Part shown: positions 36,745-46,435 of the stretch, in pieces | How the letters are laid out: the number at the start of each line of letters is the position of its first letter | How positions within the stretch are numbered: position 1 is the stretch's first letter | Origin: Betaproteobacteria bacterium | Lineage (GTDB): Bacteria; Pseudomonadota; Gammaproteobacteria; Burkholderiales; SG8-39 | Reading direction: 5' to 3' | NCBI GenBank assembly: GCA_016195915.1 | Contig: JACPYS010000023.1 | Span: 1 to 64,000, forward strand | Length of the DNA: 64,000 nt | Notes under the pieces: model-generated | Database searches by the model: none | What the model was told of the DNA's origin: nothing | Seen by the model: the letters and a program-made list of their open reading frames with translations, nothing else | Program-made: the position numbers and the translations under genes

Positions 36745-38111
36745 CAGCGCTTCTCCTTTTTCGGCGGCTTCCAGCCCTCGACCGACACCTGCCTCGCGCG
36801 CGCCAGCGTCAATTGTCCCGGCGGCGTGTCCTTGCTGATGGTGGAGCCGGCGCCGATGTAGGAGCCTTGCGCGATCTTCACAGGCGCAACCAGCGTGGCG
36901 TTCGAGCCGATGAAGCAATCGTCCTCAATCACCGTGCGGTGTTTGCTCGCGCCGTCGTAGTTGCAGGTGATGGTACCAGCGCCGACATTGACGCGCGCGC
37001 CGACTTCGCTGTCGCCGATGTAGGCCAGATGATTTGCCTTCGACCCGGCCGCAAAGCGGCTCGCTTTCACCTCGACGAAATTGCCGATGTGCACTGCCTC
37101 CTCGAGCCTGGCGCCGGGGCGCAGGCGCGCATACGGCCCGATGCGGCAGCGCGCGCCCACCGCAGCGTCTTCCATCAACGTAAACGCGTGGACTTCGGAG
37201 TCATCCGCGATGCTCATGTTCTTGATCACGCAGTTCGGGCCGATCCTGACCCGGTTGCCCAGCGTCACTTCGCCTTCGAACACGCAGTTCACATCGATCG
37301 AAACGTCGCGCCCGCAGGCAAGCGATCCGCGCACGTCGATGCGCTCCGGATCCGCCAACGTCACTCCCGCCTCGAGCAGGCGCGTCGCGTTGCCGCGCTG
37401 CAATGCCCGTTCGAGCCGCGCGAGCTCACCCCGGCTGTTGACGCCCTGTACTTCGTCGAGGTCGGCGGCCCGAGCACTCGCCACATCCAGACCGTCCCCG
37501 GCAGCGAGGCCGATCACGTCGGTCAGGTAATACTCGCCTTGCGCGTTGCGATTCCCGATGCGCGCAAGCCAGGATTCGAGTCGTGCACGCGGCGCGGTGA
37601 GGAATCCCGTGTACCACTCGCGGATCTCGCGCTCGGCCGGTGTAGCGTCTTTCTCCTCGGCGATGCGCGCGATGCGTCCGTTTCCGTCGCGCACCACACG
37701 GCCGTATCCTCGCGCATCGCCCAGCTCGCTCGTGAGAAGCGCGAGCTCGCCTTCCGCGCCGGCCTTGAGCAGGCGCTGCAGGGTATCGACCGAGATGAGC
37801 GGCACATCGCCGCTCAGCACCAGAACCTGCGCGCCTTGCGGCACTTCGGGCAGCGCCTGCATCAGCGCGTGTCCGGTGCCAAGCCGCTCGCGCTGCTCAA
37901 CCCAGGTCAGACCGGTATCGGGAAACGCCGCCCTGACGCGATCGCCGCCATGCCCGTAAACCACCACGATGCGTTGCGGCGCGAGCTCGCGCGCGGCGTC
38001 GAGTACATGGGCAAGCAGCGCGCGTCCCGCAAGCCGCTGAAGCACCTTCGGCGTGTCCGAATGCATGCGCTTGCCCTGACCGGCAGCGAGCACGACGATG
38101 GCGAGGTCCAT
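36744..38111 (-). CDS. Bifunctional UDP-GlcNAc pyrophosphorylase / GlcN-1-P acetyltransferase (GlmU)
   Basis: A 455-residue enzyme. The N-terminal uridylyltransferase has [20 protein letters not shown]. The C-terminal left-handed beta-helix has hexapeptide repeats, with [20 protein letters not shown] and [10 protein letters not shown] near the acetyl-CoA site. It makes UDP-GlcNAc. The coupled pair glmU-glmS lies directly beside the exopolysaccharide cluster, which also has a UDP-HexNAc-type dehydrogenase. Confidence 0.97.
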   Translation of the reverse strand: MDLAIVVLAAGQGKRMHSDTPKVLQRLAGRALLAHVLDAARELAPQRIVVVYGHGGDRVRAAFPDTGLTWVEQRERLGTGHALMQALPEVPQGAQVLVLSGDVPLISVDTLQRLLKAGAEGELALLTSELGDARGYGRVVRDGNGRIARIAEEKDATPAEREIREWYTGFLTAPRARLESWLARIGNRNAQGEYYLTDVIGLAAGDGLDVASARAADLDEVQGVNSRGELARLERALQRGNATRLLEAGVTLADPERIDVRGSLACGRDVSIDVNCVFEGEVTLGNRVRIGPNCVIKNMSIADDSEVHAFTLMEDAAVGARCRIGPYARLRPGARLEEAVHIGNFVEVKASRFAAGSKANHLAYIGDSEVGARVNVGAGTITCNYDGASKHRTVIEDDCFIGSNATLVAPVKIAQGSYIGAGSTISKDTPPGQLTLARARQVSVEGWKPPKKEKR

Positions 38112-38702
38112 GATGTGATTCTAGCCAGTAAAGAAGTTTGAGGAAACCGTCCTTTGACAGGGAAAGTGTGTCCGTGGCGCTGCGCTGCCATGCGTCGACG
38201 GTGATCTGATTCACGAGATATTCTCGCTACAGCAGGCGATCCCCGTTTTATTTCCTGAGGATGCGAAGCGTCCCGGGCTCGCGGCCGTCAGGCTCGCTGC
38301 TGGCGCAGTGAAATTGCTTGCCGGTATTGAGAAAGCAAGGATTGATTTGCCGGCGAGAGCAGACTCGCCCGCGTTGTTCCTGTGCATGGACCAATTCGGG
38401 TCGGCGACCTGAGACGCAGCTGCGCGTAGCTCGGCTCGCGCTTCGATCGCTGCAATGTCGATCGGCTGATGTGCGGGCGCTACAAACGACGCTTGTTCAT
38501 CGGCTCGTCGCCGGGTTGCGGGAGCAATTCTCTCGACAGCTGTTCGCGATCACAGAAATTTACACATTGCAGAATTCACAGTTTATTACCGCCGCTCGTG
38601 CGGAATCGTCATAGGATCTTCACAACTTGTTGCTGTTAGACAAAAGAAAGATTTCGGAAGTCGCGGTTTTTTGCACTCAGACAGAACACGGATCTCGGGA
38701 AT
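38112..38702. other. 591-nt intergenic region before the exopolysaccharide cluster
   Basis: This divergent gap separates glmU (minus) from the glycosyltransferase (plus). Short open frames exist (for example 38318-38614) but have no recognisable protein signature. A TTGACA hexamer is at 38154-38159 without a convincing -10 partner. The last 200 nt are AT-richer, a likely promoter and leader region for the exopolysaccharide operon. No tRNA, repeat or consensus sigma-54 site was found by eye. Confidence 0.5.
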
Positions 38703-40148
38703 ATGATAATAGTCGGCGCTCGTTGCGGGCAGGGCATATGGGGCGTACTCAGCCTCATTCTGCTGCGCGCGGCGCTTGCGACAGTTGCCGGGGTCACGGC
38801 CGCGAACGCGACCACCACTGCGGCCGCGATGGACTTGTTCCCTGTGAGCAGCGCGCGCGGCCTCAGTGCGGCGGCCTTGGGTGCAGAGTTCCCGGCCCGG
38901 TCCGGCCGCAATCACGGCCAATGCGTTGGAAATCCAGGTCAGGCCTTGCTCGCCGGGCTGTCCACCGCGGTCCACCACGAATTCCGCAGCAGCGTCGCGC
39001 GTGAATCGCAGGTATTCATTTCGGCACCTTCGGCCGCCCCCCCGGAGCGGATGCTCCTTTTGACCGCGAGTCTGGTTGGTGTCGGCGGCATTCCGCTGTT
39101 CTGGGGATGGCGCCGGGTACGGCGGCAGGAGCGCTCTGAGCCGCAGACCGCGCGTGGCGCGGTGCCTCATCGGGGAATTCGCATCCTGATATTCGGAGTC
39201 GGAGCAAATGCCCTCGAGGTGAGGGATGCGCTTGCGACGTCGAATGGCGACGTGGAGATCGTCGGGTTTTATCCCAGCCTGCAAGAGGAGGAGGAGCAGA
39301 CCAGCGTCGAGCCCTCGCTGATCCTTCCGACGCACAAGTCGTTGACCGAAACCGCCCGCGCACTCGGGGTGGACGAGATCGTGGTCGCCGTGGCACAGCG
39401 ACGCGGAGGCGTTCTGCCGCTGCGCGAACTCCTCGATTGCCGGCTGCACGGCATTTGCGTGCGCGACATGGCCAGCCACTTCGAACACTGGCAGGGCCAG
39501 ATCCGGCTCGACTCGCTGAAGGCAGGCTGGCTGATATTCGGCGGCGGCTTCAGCCAGAGCTCCTGGCGTTGGGCGATCAAGTCGGTATTCGACATGGTCT
39601 GCTCGGGGATCCTGCTGCTATTGACGCTGCCGGTGATGGCGCTGACGGCGGTCGCGATCGTCGTGGAAAACGGGTTTCCGATCTTTTATCGACAGGAGCG
39701 CGTCGGCCTGAACGGCCGGACCTTCAATGTCATCAAGTTTCGCAGCATGCGCACGGATGCCGAAAAGGACGGGCGGCCGCGCTGGGCACAGGCCGGGGAC
39801 AACCGCGTCACTCGCGTCGGAAGGATCATCCGAAAACTGCGCATCGACGAACTGCCTCAGCTGTTCAGCGTGTTCAACGGGGACATGAGTCTCGTGGGGC
39901 CGCGTCCCGAGCGGCCTTTCTTTGTCGACCAGCTGACCAGGCAAATCCCGTTTTACGCCGTACGACACAGCATCAAGCCCGGCGTCACGGGTTGGGCGCA
40001 GGTGCGGTATCACTACGGTGCGTCGGTGGAGGACGCTGCGCAGAAACTCCAGTACGACCTTTACTATGTCAAGAACCACTCGCTGCTTCTCGATCTCAAG
40101 ATCCTGCTCGGCACTGTGAGCGTCGTCGTGCTGGCAAAAGGGGCGTAG
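38703..40148 (+). CDS. Polyprenyl glycosyl-phosphate transferase, XrtA-associated (EpsB_2-like)
   Basis: A 481-residue initiating sugar-phosphate transferase. From residue about 150 it matches TIGR03013-type proteins: a Rossmann-like domain (RGIRILIFGVGANALEVRDA), a membrane anchor (WAIKSVFDMVCSGILLLLTL), then the bacterial sugar transferase core (YRQERVGLNGRTFNVIKFRS, RIIRKLRIDELPQLFSVF, MSLVGPRPERPFF). The normal N-terminal four- or five-helix membrane region is absent. Instead residues 1-116 are Ala/Ser-rich with one hydrophobic stretch. Translation may really start at ATG 39051 (MLLLTASLVGVGG). It loads the first sugar phosphate on undecaprenyl phosphate. Confidence 0.85.
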   Translation: MIIVGARCGQGIWGVLSLILLRAALATVAGVTAANATTTAAAMDLFPVSSARGLSAAALGAEFPARSGRNHGQCVGNPGQALLAGLSTAVHHEFRSSVARESQVFISAPSAAPPERMLLLTASLVGVGGIPLFWGWRRVRRQERSEPQTARGAVPHRGIRILIFGVGANALEVRDALATSNGDVEIVGFYPSLQEEEEQTSVEPSLILPTHKSLTETARALGVDEIVVAVAQRRGGVLPLRELLDCRLHGICVRDMASHFEHWQGQIRLDSLKAGWLIFGGGFSQSSWRWAIKSVFDMVCSGILLLLTLPVMALTAVAIVVENGFPIFYRQERVGLNGRTFNVIKFRSMRTDAEKDGRPRWAQAGDNRVTRVGRIIRKLRIDELPQLFSVFNGDMSLVGPRPERPFFVDQLTRQIPFYAVRHSIKPGVTGWAQVRYHYGASVEDAAQKLQYDLYYVKNHSLLLDLKILLGTVSVVVLAKGA

Positions 40149-40477
40149 CCGCAGGAGGCTCCAAGCCTATGCGGCGGGCAAAGCGGTTCGTCACTCGGTG
40201 GTTCGCAACCGGAATGTGATTGTTGCTGCCGCATTGGCATCGTGGACGTTCCGTCTTTCGAGGTCCACCGCATCTCCGGTATCGAACCGATCGGCGCGTT
40301 TGAATCCCGGCACCTGCGGCGCTCGCGCGATGCGGTGGCGGCATGGTGCGGATTCGGGTAATTGAACCAGCGCGGCAAGTGCTCGAGGCCGCGTCGATCA
40401 TCGGCCTGTTGCGAAGGATAGGGGTGCTGGTATGATGATGTTTTCGCAGGAAAACTTTCGACGCTTGGGGCATCGCA
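40149..40477. other. 329-nt gap inside the exopolysaccharide cluster
   Basis: No gene with a recognisable signature was found on either strand. The segment separates the initiating transferase from the export gene and could hold an internal promoter. I saw no convincing promoter or terminator motif. Confidence 0.4.
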
Positions 40478-41089
40478 GTGGCGTTTTCCAGCAACATGAG
40501 ATGGCTTGCGGGTGGGTTGGCGGCGCTTTCGATCTGGGGCTGCGCTTCGGACTATCCTCCCGCGCCTGTTTCCGCCGCTTCGCCCGACTACCGCTATATC
40601 ATCGGTCCGGGCGACATGGTGAATATCGTCGTCTGGCGCAATCCTGACTTGTCCGCCATCGTTCCGGTTCGACCCGACGGAAAAATCGCGGCGCCGCTGG
40701 TGGAGAATCTCACCGCGCAAGGCAAGACCGCGTCGTCGCTTGCCCGCGATATCGAAAAGGAACTATCCAAGGTCATTCGCGATCCGGTAGTGAACGTCGT
40801 CGTCACAATTTTCGTCGGGCCGTACAGCGAGCAGATCCGCGTGGTGGGCGAGGCCAGCAGACCGCAGGCGCTCGCCTACAAGAACAAGATGACGTTGCTC
40901 GACGTGATGATCGCAGTCGGCGGCATAACTGATTTTGCCGACGGCAATCAGGCCACGATACTGCGAACCTCCGAGGGCAACAAGCGATACAGCGTTCGCA
41001 TCAAGGACCTGATCAAGCGGGGCGACGTATCTGCCAACGTGGAAATGATGCCCGGCGATATTTTGATCATTCCGCAAAGTTGGTTCTGA
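40478..41089 (+). CDS. Outer-membrane polysaccharide export lipoprotein (Wza/EpsE-like, XrtA-associated)
   Basis: A 203-residue export protein. The lipobox LSIWGC with Cys22 marks a lipoprotein. The polysaccharide export domain begins YRYIIGPGDMVNIVVWRNPD, and the SLBB-type region contains VRVVGEASRPQALAYKNKMT-like sequence (actual IRVVGEASRPQAL) and MMPGDILIIPQSWF. The start is GTG at 40478; an ATG at 40496 would shorten the leader. It forms the exit channel for the polymer. Confidence 0.88.
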   Translation: MAFSSNMRWLAGGLAALSIWGCASDYPPAPVSAASPDYRYIIGPGDMVNIVVWRNPDLSAIVPVRPDGKIAAPLVENLTAQGKTASSLARDIEKELSKVIRDPVVNVVVTIFVGPYSEQIRVVGEASRPQALAYKNKMTLLDVMIAVGGITDFADGNQATILRTSEGNKRYSVRIKDLIKRGDVSANVEMMPGDILIIPQSWF

Positions 41090-41165
41090 CCTGCGGCGCC
41101 GCCGCCTTGGCCGCGCTGCCGGGAAGCGAGCCGGCGCTGGGAAAGTTCGCTGAGGTGCGTGCCTG

Positions 41166-42692
41166 ATGGACGAGATCTTTCGGCAAGCGATCATTGCCCT
41201 GCGCGGCATGTGGCGGTATCGCTGGCTCGGGCTGGCGAGCGCCTGGGTGATCGGGATCCTGGGCATCGCGGCAATCATGCTGATTCCGAATAAGTACGAA
41301 GCGTCCGCCCGAATGTTCGTCAATACCGATTCGATCCTGAGGCCACTGATGGCGGGCATGACGGTGGCGCCGGATATGAACCAGCGAATCGAGATTCTCA
41401 GCCGCATTCTGGTCAGCCGGCCGAATGTCGAAAGGCTCGTCAGGATGTCCAGCCTCGATCCAAAGGAAGACCTCGAAAAGCGGGCCGATGAATTGATCCG
41501 CGATATACAGATCAAGGGTACCGGCCGCGACCAGATCTATACGATTACCCTCCGCGATCGCGACGCCGAACGCGCGAAACGCCTGGTTGACGATTTCACG
41601 AAACTGTTCTTCCAGTCGGGCCAGGGCAATCGGGACCTCGATACGGACGCCGCGAAGAAATTCGTCGATCAACAGATCGTGGTTTACGAAAAGAGGCTCA
41701 CCGAGGCCGAGGAGCGGCTAAAGAACTTCAAGCAACGCTCTCTCGCAATGTTGCCGGGGCAGGGTAGCGACTATTTCGCCCGATTGACTGAAGCGAGAAA
41801 TCTTTCGAACAGGGCTCAGCTCGATTTGCGCGAGGCGGAGCAATCGCGCGATGCGCTCAAGCGGGGCTTGACGGAGCTCGATACCGGCGACGGAACTTCG
41901 TCGGCGATCGGCCCCGATCCCAAGGCCAAGGCCGCGATCGAATCGCGAATCGAGTCGATGAAACAAGGTCTCTCGGTTCTCCTGCTGAAGTACACCGATA
42001 CACACCCCGACGTCGTCGGCATGCGGCGAGCGATCGAGGAGTTGGAGGCCGAGAACGAGAAGTTGCCCGCTGTGCGCAGGAAGGATTCCGCATCCCCGTC
42101 GCTCGCCTCCAGCCAGCTAAACGTGTCCGTTGCCCAGGCAGAAGCCAACGTTGCGTCGCTGCGCGCTCGGGTCGCCGAATACGCGGCACGCGAAAACAAA
42201 CTGAAAGAGTCCGCGATGCTGATACCGCAGCTCGAAACGGAATTCGCCCAACTCAACCGCGATTATGACGTAAACAAGAAGAACTATGAAAGCCTGATCG
42301 CTCGCCGCGAGTCGGTGGCGCTCTCGGGCAATATGCAGGAGGCTTCGGGCGTGGGTGATTTCAGGCTGATCGATCCGCCTCGAGTTGCTCCGATCCCGGT
42401 ATTCCCCAACCGGCCTTTGCTGCTCGTGTTTGCACTGGTGTTCGCATTGGGTGCGGGAGCGGCGACGGCGTATGGCGCAATGACGCTTCACCCCGCTTTC
42501 TATGATGGGCGCGCGCTGCGTGAGGCGACCCAACTTCCGGTATTGGGCACGATCATGAAAGCGGGGGGCGGCGCCATGACGCCGGGAAGGAAAAAGCGAG
42601 TCGTTCTATTTCTTGCGGGCGCCGGCGGACTGGTCGCCGTCTACGCCGGCGTCACCGCGGTCGCGCTGCTCGGCCTGGGGCCGCTAAAGTGA
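41166..42692 (+). CDS. Polysaccharide chain-length determinant, XrtA-associated (Wzz/GNVR type)
   Basis: A 508-residue inner-membrane protein with two membrane helices (near residues 20-40 and 415-440) and a third hydrophobic end. The Wzz domain is at the start (KYEASARMFVNTDSILRPL), a long periplasmic coiled coil follows, and the GNVR region is NRDYDVNKKNYESLIARRES. It has no fused kinase; the kinase is the next gene, overlapping by 4 nt. It sets polymer length with the kinase. Confidence 0.88.
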   Translation: MDEIFRQAIIALRGMWRYRWLGLASAWVIGILGIAAIMLIPNKYEASARMFVNTDSILRPLMAGMTVAPDMNQRIEILSRILVSRPNVERLVRMSSLDPKEDLEKRADELIRDIQIKGTGRDQIYTITLRDRDAERAKRLVDDFTKLFFQSGQGNRDLDTDAAKKFVDQQIVVYEKRLTEAEERLKNFKQRSLAMLPGQGSDYFARLTEARNLSNRAQLDLREAEQSRDALKRGLTELDTGDGTSSAIGPDPKAKAAIESRIESMKQGLSVLLLKYTDTHPDVVGMRRAIEELEAENEKLPAVRRKDSASPSLASSQLNVSVAQAEANVASLRARVAEYAARENKLKESAMLIPQLETEFAQLNRDYDVNKKNYESLIARRESVALSGNMQEASGVGDFRLIDPPRVAPIPVFPNRPLLLVFALVFALGAGAATAYGAMTLHPAFYDGRALREATQLPVLGTIMKAGGGAMTPGRKKRVVLFLAGAGGLVAVYAGVTAVALLGLGPLK

Positions 42693-43633
42693 GCGGCGAG
42701 ACCCTCATCGAACGGGCCGCCCGGCGTCTGGAGGAATTGCGGCTCTCCCGGCCTGACGGTGCGCGCGGTCGTTCCTCCCCCGACGAGTCGGTCGCCGCGC
42801 ATGAAGCGCGTACGGCGCCCCGCCCTGCCGACGGATACGCGGGCGGGCCAAGGCGTCCGGCAGGAACGCATTCGCAATTGGTGGAACTCGACTTGAAAAG
42901 GCTCGCCACCGCAGGTTTCATCACCCCCGATGCGCCACGTTCGCGCGTTGCGGACGAATTTCGCATCATCAAGCGGCCGCTGATCGCCAATGCCTCCGGC
43001 GGGGGAGAGACACCGGTGCAAAACGGCAATCTAATCATGGTGACGAGCGCCGTTCCCAAGGAAGGCAAGACCTTCTGCGCGATCAATCTCGCCATGAGCA
43101 TCGCGCTGGAGTTTGACCGCAGCGTCCTGCTGGTCGACGCCGATGTCGCGAAACCGTCGTTGCTCCAGGTGCTCGGACTGCCTTTGAGCGAAGGGCTGCT
43201 CGACATCCTGCAGGACAAATCGCGTGATCTGAGCCAGGTTCTTCTTCGCACCAACGTCGAAAAACTCAGCCTGCTTACCAGCGGAACCCCTCATCGGCGA
43301 GCCACCGAACTGCTGGCGAGCGATGCGATGGCGAGGTTATTGGAGGAATTGGCCAGCCGCTACTCCGACCGGATCATCATCTTCGATTCTCCGCCACTGC
43401 TTGTCGCCACCGAGGCTCCCGTCCTCGCAACCCAATTGGGCCAAATCGTCCTGATCGTCCAGGCGGAAATCACGCTGCAAAGCGAGGTTCGCCAAGCATT
43501 GGCCGCGATCGAATCCTGTCCGGTCAAGCTGATCGTGCTCAACCAGGTGGGGTTCTCGGGGAAAAGCGCGAGTGGCTTTCGCTATGGCTACGGCTACGGC
43601 TATGGCTATGGCGAAGGTGGTCACGGGACCTAG
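42689..43633 (+). CDS. Cytoplasmic tyrosine autokinase, XrtA-associated (BY-kinase)
   Basis: A 314-residue bacterial tyrosine kinase. Walker A is SAVPKEGKTFCAINLAMSIA, Walker A' is VLLVDADVAKPSLLQVLGLP and Walker B lies in IIIFDSPPLLVATEAP. The C-terminus has a tyrosine cluster (RYGYGYGYGYGEGG) for autophosphorylation. The N-terminal 75 residues are low-complexity. It pairs with the upstream Wzz-like protein to regulate export. Confidence 0.9.
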   Translation: MSGETLIERAARRLEELRLSRPDGARGRSSPDESVAAHEARTAPRPADGYAGGPRRPAGTHSQLVELDLKRLATAGFITPDAPRSRVADEFRIIKRPLIANASGGGETPVQNGNLIMVTSAVPKEGKTFCAINLAMSIALEFDRSVLLVDADVAKPSLLQVLGLPLSEGLLDILQDKSRDLSQVLLRTNVEKLSLLTSGTPHRRATELLASDAMARLLEELASRYSDRIIIFDSPPLLVATEAPVLATQLGQIVLIVQAEITLQSEVRQALAAIESCPVKLIVLNQVGFSGKSASGFRYGYGYGYGYGEGGHGT

Positions 43634-43652
43634 GATGCGTTTTCGCATCCTA
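43631..43652 (+). other. Intercistronic hairpin after the tyrosine kinase
   Basis: TAGGATGCG/CGCATCCTA form a perfect 9-bp stem with loop TTTT, starting at the kinase stop codon. ACGGG (43623-43627) and CCCGT (43660-43664) could extend it across internal loops and reach the next gene start at 43668. There is no downstream T-run, so RNA processing, mRNA protection or control of initiation of the outer-membrane gene is likelier than termination. Confidence 0.6.
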
Positions 43653-43667
43653 CTGCGGAACCCGTGA

Positions 43668-45335
43668 ATGGCCATGCTCCCGCTCAACAGCGCGATTCGG
43701 GTGGTCTGCCTCGGTCTTGCGGCGAACCTCCTCGCGAAGCCGGCAACGGGTCAAGTCGTCGCCCCAGCTCCGCCGGCAGCAGGAAGCGGGCAAATTCAAG
43801 CGCCTGCGCCGGGCCGTGATCAAGTCGTCGCGCCGGTTCCGCCGGCAGCCGGAGGGGCGCAAATCCAACCGCCCGAGTCCGCTCGCCTGCGCCCCTGGCG
43901 CATTACGCCGCAGCTGCGCGTTTCAGAGACCTACACAGACAACGTGGCGCTTGCGCCGCCAGGCACGGCCCGAAGCGATTGGGTAACGGACGTGAGTCCG
44001 GGAATCCGCGCCGAGGGCAGCGGACCGCGGGTGCGGGGCTTTTTCGACTACGCACTGCATCGCATCTTCTACGCCAATGATCCGCGGCTGAACAACAGCC
44101 AGAACGCGCTGAACTCGCTGGTGACGGTCGAAGTGCTGGAAAACCGGTTTTTTGTCGACGCGCGCGCGAGCATTTCGCAGCAGAACCGGTCGGCTTTTTC
44201 TGCCGTGGCACCCGACACCGCAAGCGCGACCGCGAACCGCGTCGAAACCTCGGTCTATCAACTCGCGCCCTACCTGCGTGGCCGCATCTCGGACCTTGCC
44301 ACGTATCAATTGCGTCTCAATGCCACACAGAGCAGCTCGCGTGGCGTAACTTCATCGAACACGGTCACGACAGAGTGGCTTGGCAGCGTGCGCAGCGCGA
44401 CGCCCTCGGCAAAGATCGGCTGGGCAGTCGACGGAACTGCCCTGACGGTTGAGAGGAACGCGGCGGGCAGATCCCAAGCCACGCGCGCGCGCGGCTCGCT
44501 CATATACCAATTCGATCCGTATTTGAATGCTTCCGTATACGAGGGCATTGAAACGACCGAGTTCGCGAACGCGGATCGGCAGAGCGCCCTTACTCCGGGC
44601 ATTGGCATGGCCTGGACTCCAACCAATCGGACCCAAGTGGCCGCGATTCGGGAAAAGCGGTTTTTCGGGCCGGGGCAGACGCTACGATTTAGCCATCGCA
44701 CGTCCAGGATGGCGTTCACATACAACGATGACAAGGAGGTCGTCGCGGTATCGAATCTGATTGCAGCATCGGGGCCAGGAACCCTTGCCACGCTGATGTC
44801 TGACTTGCTCGCCTCGAGCAATCCGGATCCCGCATTGCGTGCCCAAGCTGTCAGTTCGCGTCTGCAATCGTCAGGGCAGCCTGCGTCCGCGAGTTCGGTC
44901 GCGGGATTCAATACCGGTCGGGCATTTCTGAGGCGCAACCGCCAGGGGTCCGCGGCGATGATCGGCGCCAACAACACGCTAACGCTGACCCTTATTACGC
45001 TCGACCAACAGACACTCGGCGGCGTTTCGGCCGGCCCGACCGACAGCTTTTCGGTGAGTCCAAGCATTCGTCAACGGACGTTGCGGGCCGCTTGGGCGCA
45101 CACGATATCGGCGTTGTCCTCGTTGACCGTGACCGGCTCCCGGCTGAACGCCGAGGGCTTGACCGGGACCGCTGCAGCTGTATCGTCACAAAGAACTCTA
45201 GGCTTCGTGCTCACTCGCCATATGGCTGCCCAGACAATCGCGTCGATTGGAAGCCGGCACAGCAGATTTGAGAGTACGGTCGCAGGCGATCATCGCGAGA
45301 ATGCCATACTGGCGACGCTCACCACGCGTTTCTAG
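43668..45335 (+). CDS. PEP-CTERM/XrtA-associated outer-membrane beta-barrel protein (TIGR03016-like)
   Basis: A 555-residue secreted protein. A signal sequence ends near ANLLAKPATGQ, followed by a Pro/Ala/Gln-rich linker with a direct repeat. From RPWRITPQLRVSETYTDNVA onwards alternating beta strands form a probable barrel, ending in a terminal Phe (TLTTRF), as outer-membrane proteins do. The opening 'VSETYTDNV' is a hallmark of this family. Its role in the exopolysaccharide locus is unknown. Confidence 0.8.
   Translation: MAMLPLNSAIRVVCLGLAANLLAKPATGQVVAPAPPAAGSGQIQAPAPGRDQVVAPVPPAAGGAQIQPPESARLRPWRITPQLRVSETYTDNVALAPPGTARSDWVTDVSPGIRAEGSGPRVRGFFDYALHRIFYANDPRLNNSQNALNSLVTVEVLENRFFVDARASISQQNRSAFSAVAPDTASATANRVETSVYQLAPYLRGRISDLATYQLRLNATQSSSRGVTSSNTVTTEWLGSVRSATPSAKIGWAVDGTALTVERNAAGRSQATRARGSLIYQFDPYLNASVYEGIETTEFANADRQSALTPGIGMAWTPTNRTQVAAIREKRFFGPGQTLRFSHRTSRMAFTYNDDKEVVAVSNLIAASGPGTLATLMSDLLASSNPDPALRAQAVSSRLQSSGQPASASSVAGFNTGRAFLRRNRQGSAAMIGANNTLTLTLITLDQQTLGGVSAGPTDSFSVSPSIRQRTLRAAWAHTISALSSLTVTGSRLNAEGLTGTAAAVSSQRTLGFVLTRHMAAQTIASIGSRHSRFESTVAGDHRENAILATLTTRF
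43752..43871 (+). repeat. Tandem coding repeat in the outer-membrane protein linker
   Basis: Two units 69 nt (23 codons) apart encode QVVAPAPPAAGSGQIQ and QVVAPVPPAAGGAQIQ. The units are near-identical in protein and similar in DNA, so this is a recent duplication of a flexible spacer. Confidence 0.75.
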
Positions 45336-45347
45336 CGGCCCCCTATC

Positions 45348-46400
45348 ATGTACGAAGCCTTTTACGGACTCACCTGCAGGCCGTTTCAGCTCAACCCTGA
45401 TCCGTCGTTCTATTTCAGCAGCACGCCGCATCGCAAAGCGATGGCTTACCTGGAATACGGCCTACTTCAAAACGGGGGCTTCGTCGTCGTCACCGGCGAG
45501 GCGGGCGCGGGCAAGACCACTCTGGTTCGCAGCCTGTTGAGGAAACTCGATGGCGAGCAGGTGCTTGCCGCCACGCTGGTAAGCACCCCAATCGGCGCGC
45601 AAGACATGCTTCGCACGGTCGCGGCTGGTTTCGGTGTTCCGACACAGAATGCCGGCAATTCGGAACTTCTGCTCTCGATTCAAGCATTCCTCACTTCGGT
45701 CGTCCAACAGGGAAAGCAGTGCCTCCTCGTTGTGGATGAGGCGCAAAACCTGACGCCGCGGGCGGTCGAAGAGTTGCGTACGCTAACCAATTTTCAGCTC
45801 GGGGAGCACGCCTTGTTGCAATGCTTCCTCGTCGGCCAAGCGGAGCTCCGATCTGTTCTGCAGCGCCCGGCGATGCGTCAGCGCGTGATCGCCGCGTGCC
45901 ATATCGGGCCGTTGGACGCGGACGAGACCCGGCGATATATTGAACACAGGCTGGCCTGCGCCGGCTCGACCGATCAGCTCGAGTTCCAACCCGGCGCATA
46001 CCTCAAGATCTTCCAGGCAACCGGCGGCATCCCGCGACGCATCAATTCGCTATGCGATCGCCTTCTCCTCAGCGGCTTCCTCGATGAAAAGCAGACCTTC
46101 GCTGGAGCTGACGTGGCGACGGTAGTCGCAGAGCTCGACGACGAATTGCGAGTTCCGGAGGGCCCGGCGGGCACCGAAAGATCTGCTGCCGCGACGGACG
46201 CCGATTGGGAGGCGAGGCTGTCTCGCATCGAGCTCAGCTTGCAGCGACTCGAAAGCAGCACGTCGGAATGCGCGGCGCTTGTCGAGCGCCTGTGCGAAAG
46301 CCTGGGAACGGGCGGCGAACTACCGCGGACGACGAATCGCCGTGCAACCGCTTTTCCTGATTTCCCAAAATCGAACGAGTCGCCGGAGAACATGAAATGA
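45348..46400 (+). CDS. XrtA-associated ExeA-like AAA+ ATPase
   Basis: A 350-residue ATPase of the TIGR03015 group. It begins MYEAFYGLTCRPFQLNPDPS, with Walker A VVTGEAGAGKTTLVRSLL, Walker B CLLVVDEAQNLTPRAVEELR and sensor region TGGIPRRINSLCDRLLLSG. The C-terminal 80 residues include a short predicted coiled coil (LSRIELSLQRLESST). The family is a standard part of PEP-CTERM exopolysaccharide loci; its exact function is not established. Confidence 0.88.
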   Translation: MYEAFYGLTCRPFQLNPDPSFYFSSTPHRKAMAYLEYGLLQNGGFVVVTGEAGAGKTTLVRSLLRKLDGEQVLAATLVSTPIGAQDMLRTVAAGFGVPTQNAGNSELLLSIQAFLTSVVQQGKQCLLVVDEAQNLTPRAVEELRTLTNFQLGEHALLQCFLVGQAELRSVLQRPAMRQRVIAACHIGPLDADETRRYIEHRLACAGSTDQLEFQPGAYLKIFQATGGIPRRINSLCDRLLLSGFLDEKQTFAGADVATVVAELDDELRVPEGPAGTERSAAATDADWEARLSRIELSLQRLESSTSECAALVERLCESLGTGGELPRTTNRRATAFPDFPKSNESPENMK

Positions 46401-46435
46401 ACAGCAAGACGCTGTGGTTGGAGTACGCACCGTGA
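46397..46435 (+). other. Twelve-codon relay ORF between ATPase and dehydrogenase
   Basis: ATG at 46397 overlaps the ATPase stop (ATGA), and the frame MNSKTLWLEYAP ends in a TGA that overlaps a GTG (GTGA at 46432-46435). That GTG is in frame with the dehydrogenase. The arrangement could pass ribosomes from one gene to the next. No conservation evidence is available. Confidence 0.35.

Noticed and set aside
38318-38614. 98-codon frame in the gap before the exopolysaccharide cluster
   Set aside because: No ribosome binding site, low-complexity Arg/Ser-rich product and no family signature.
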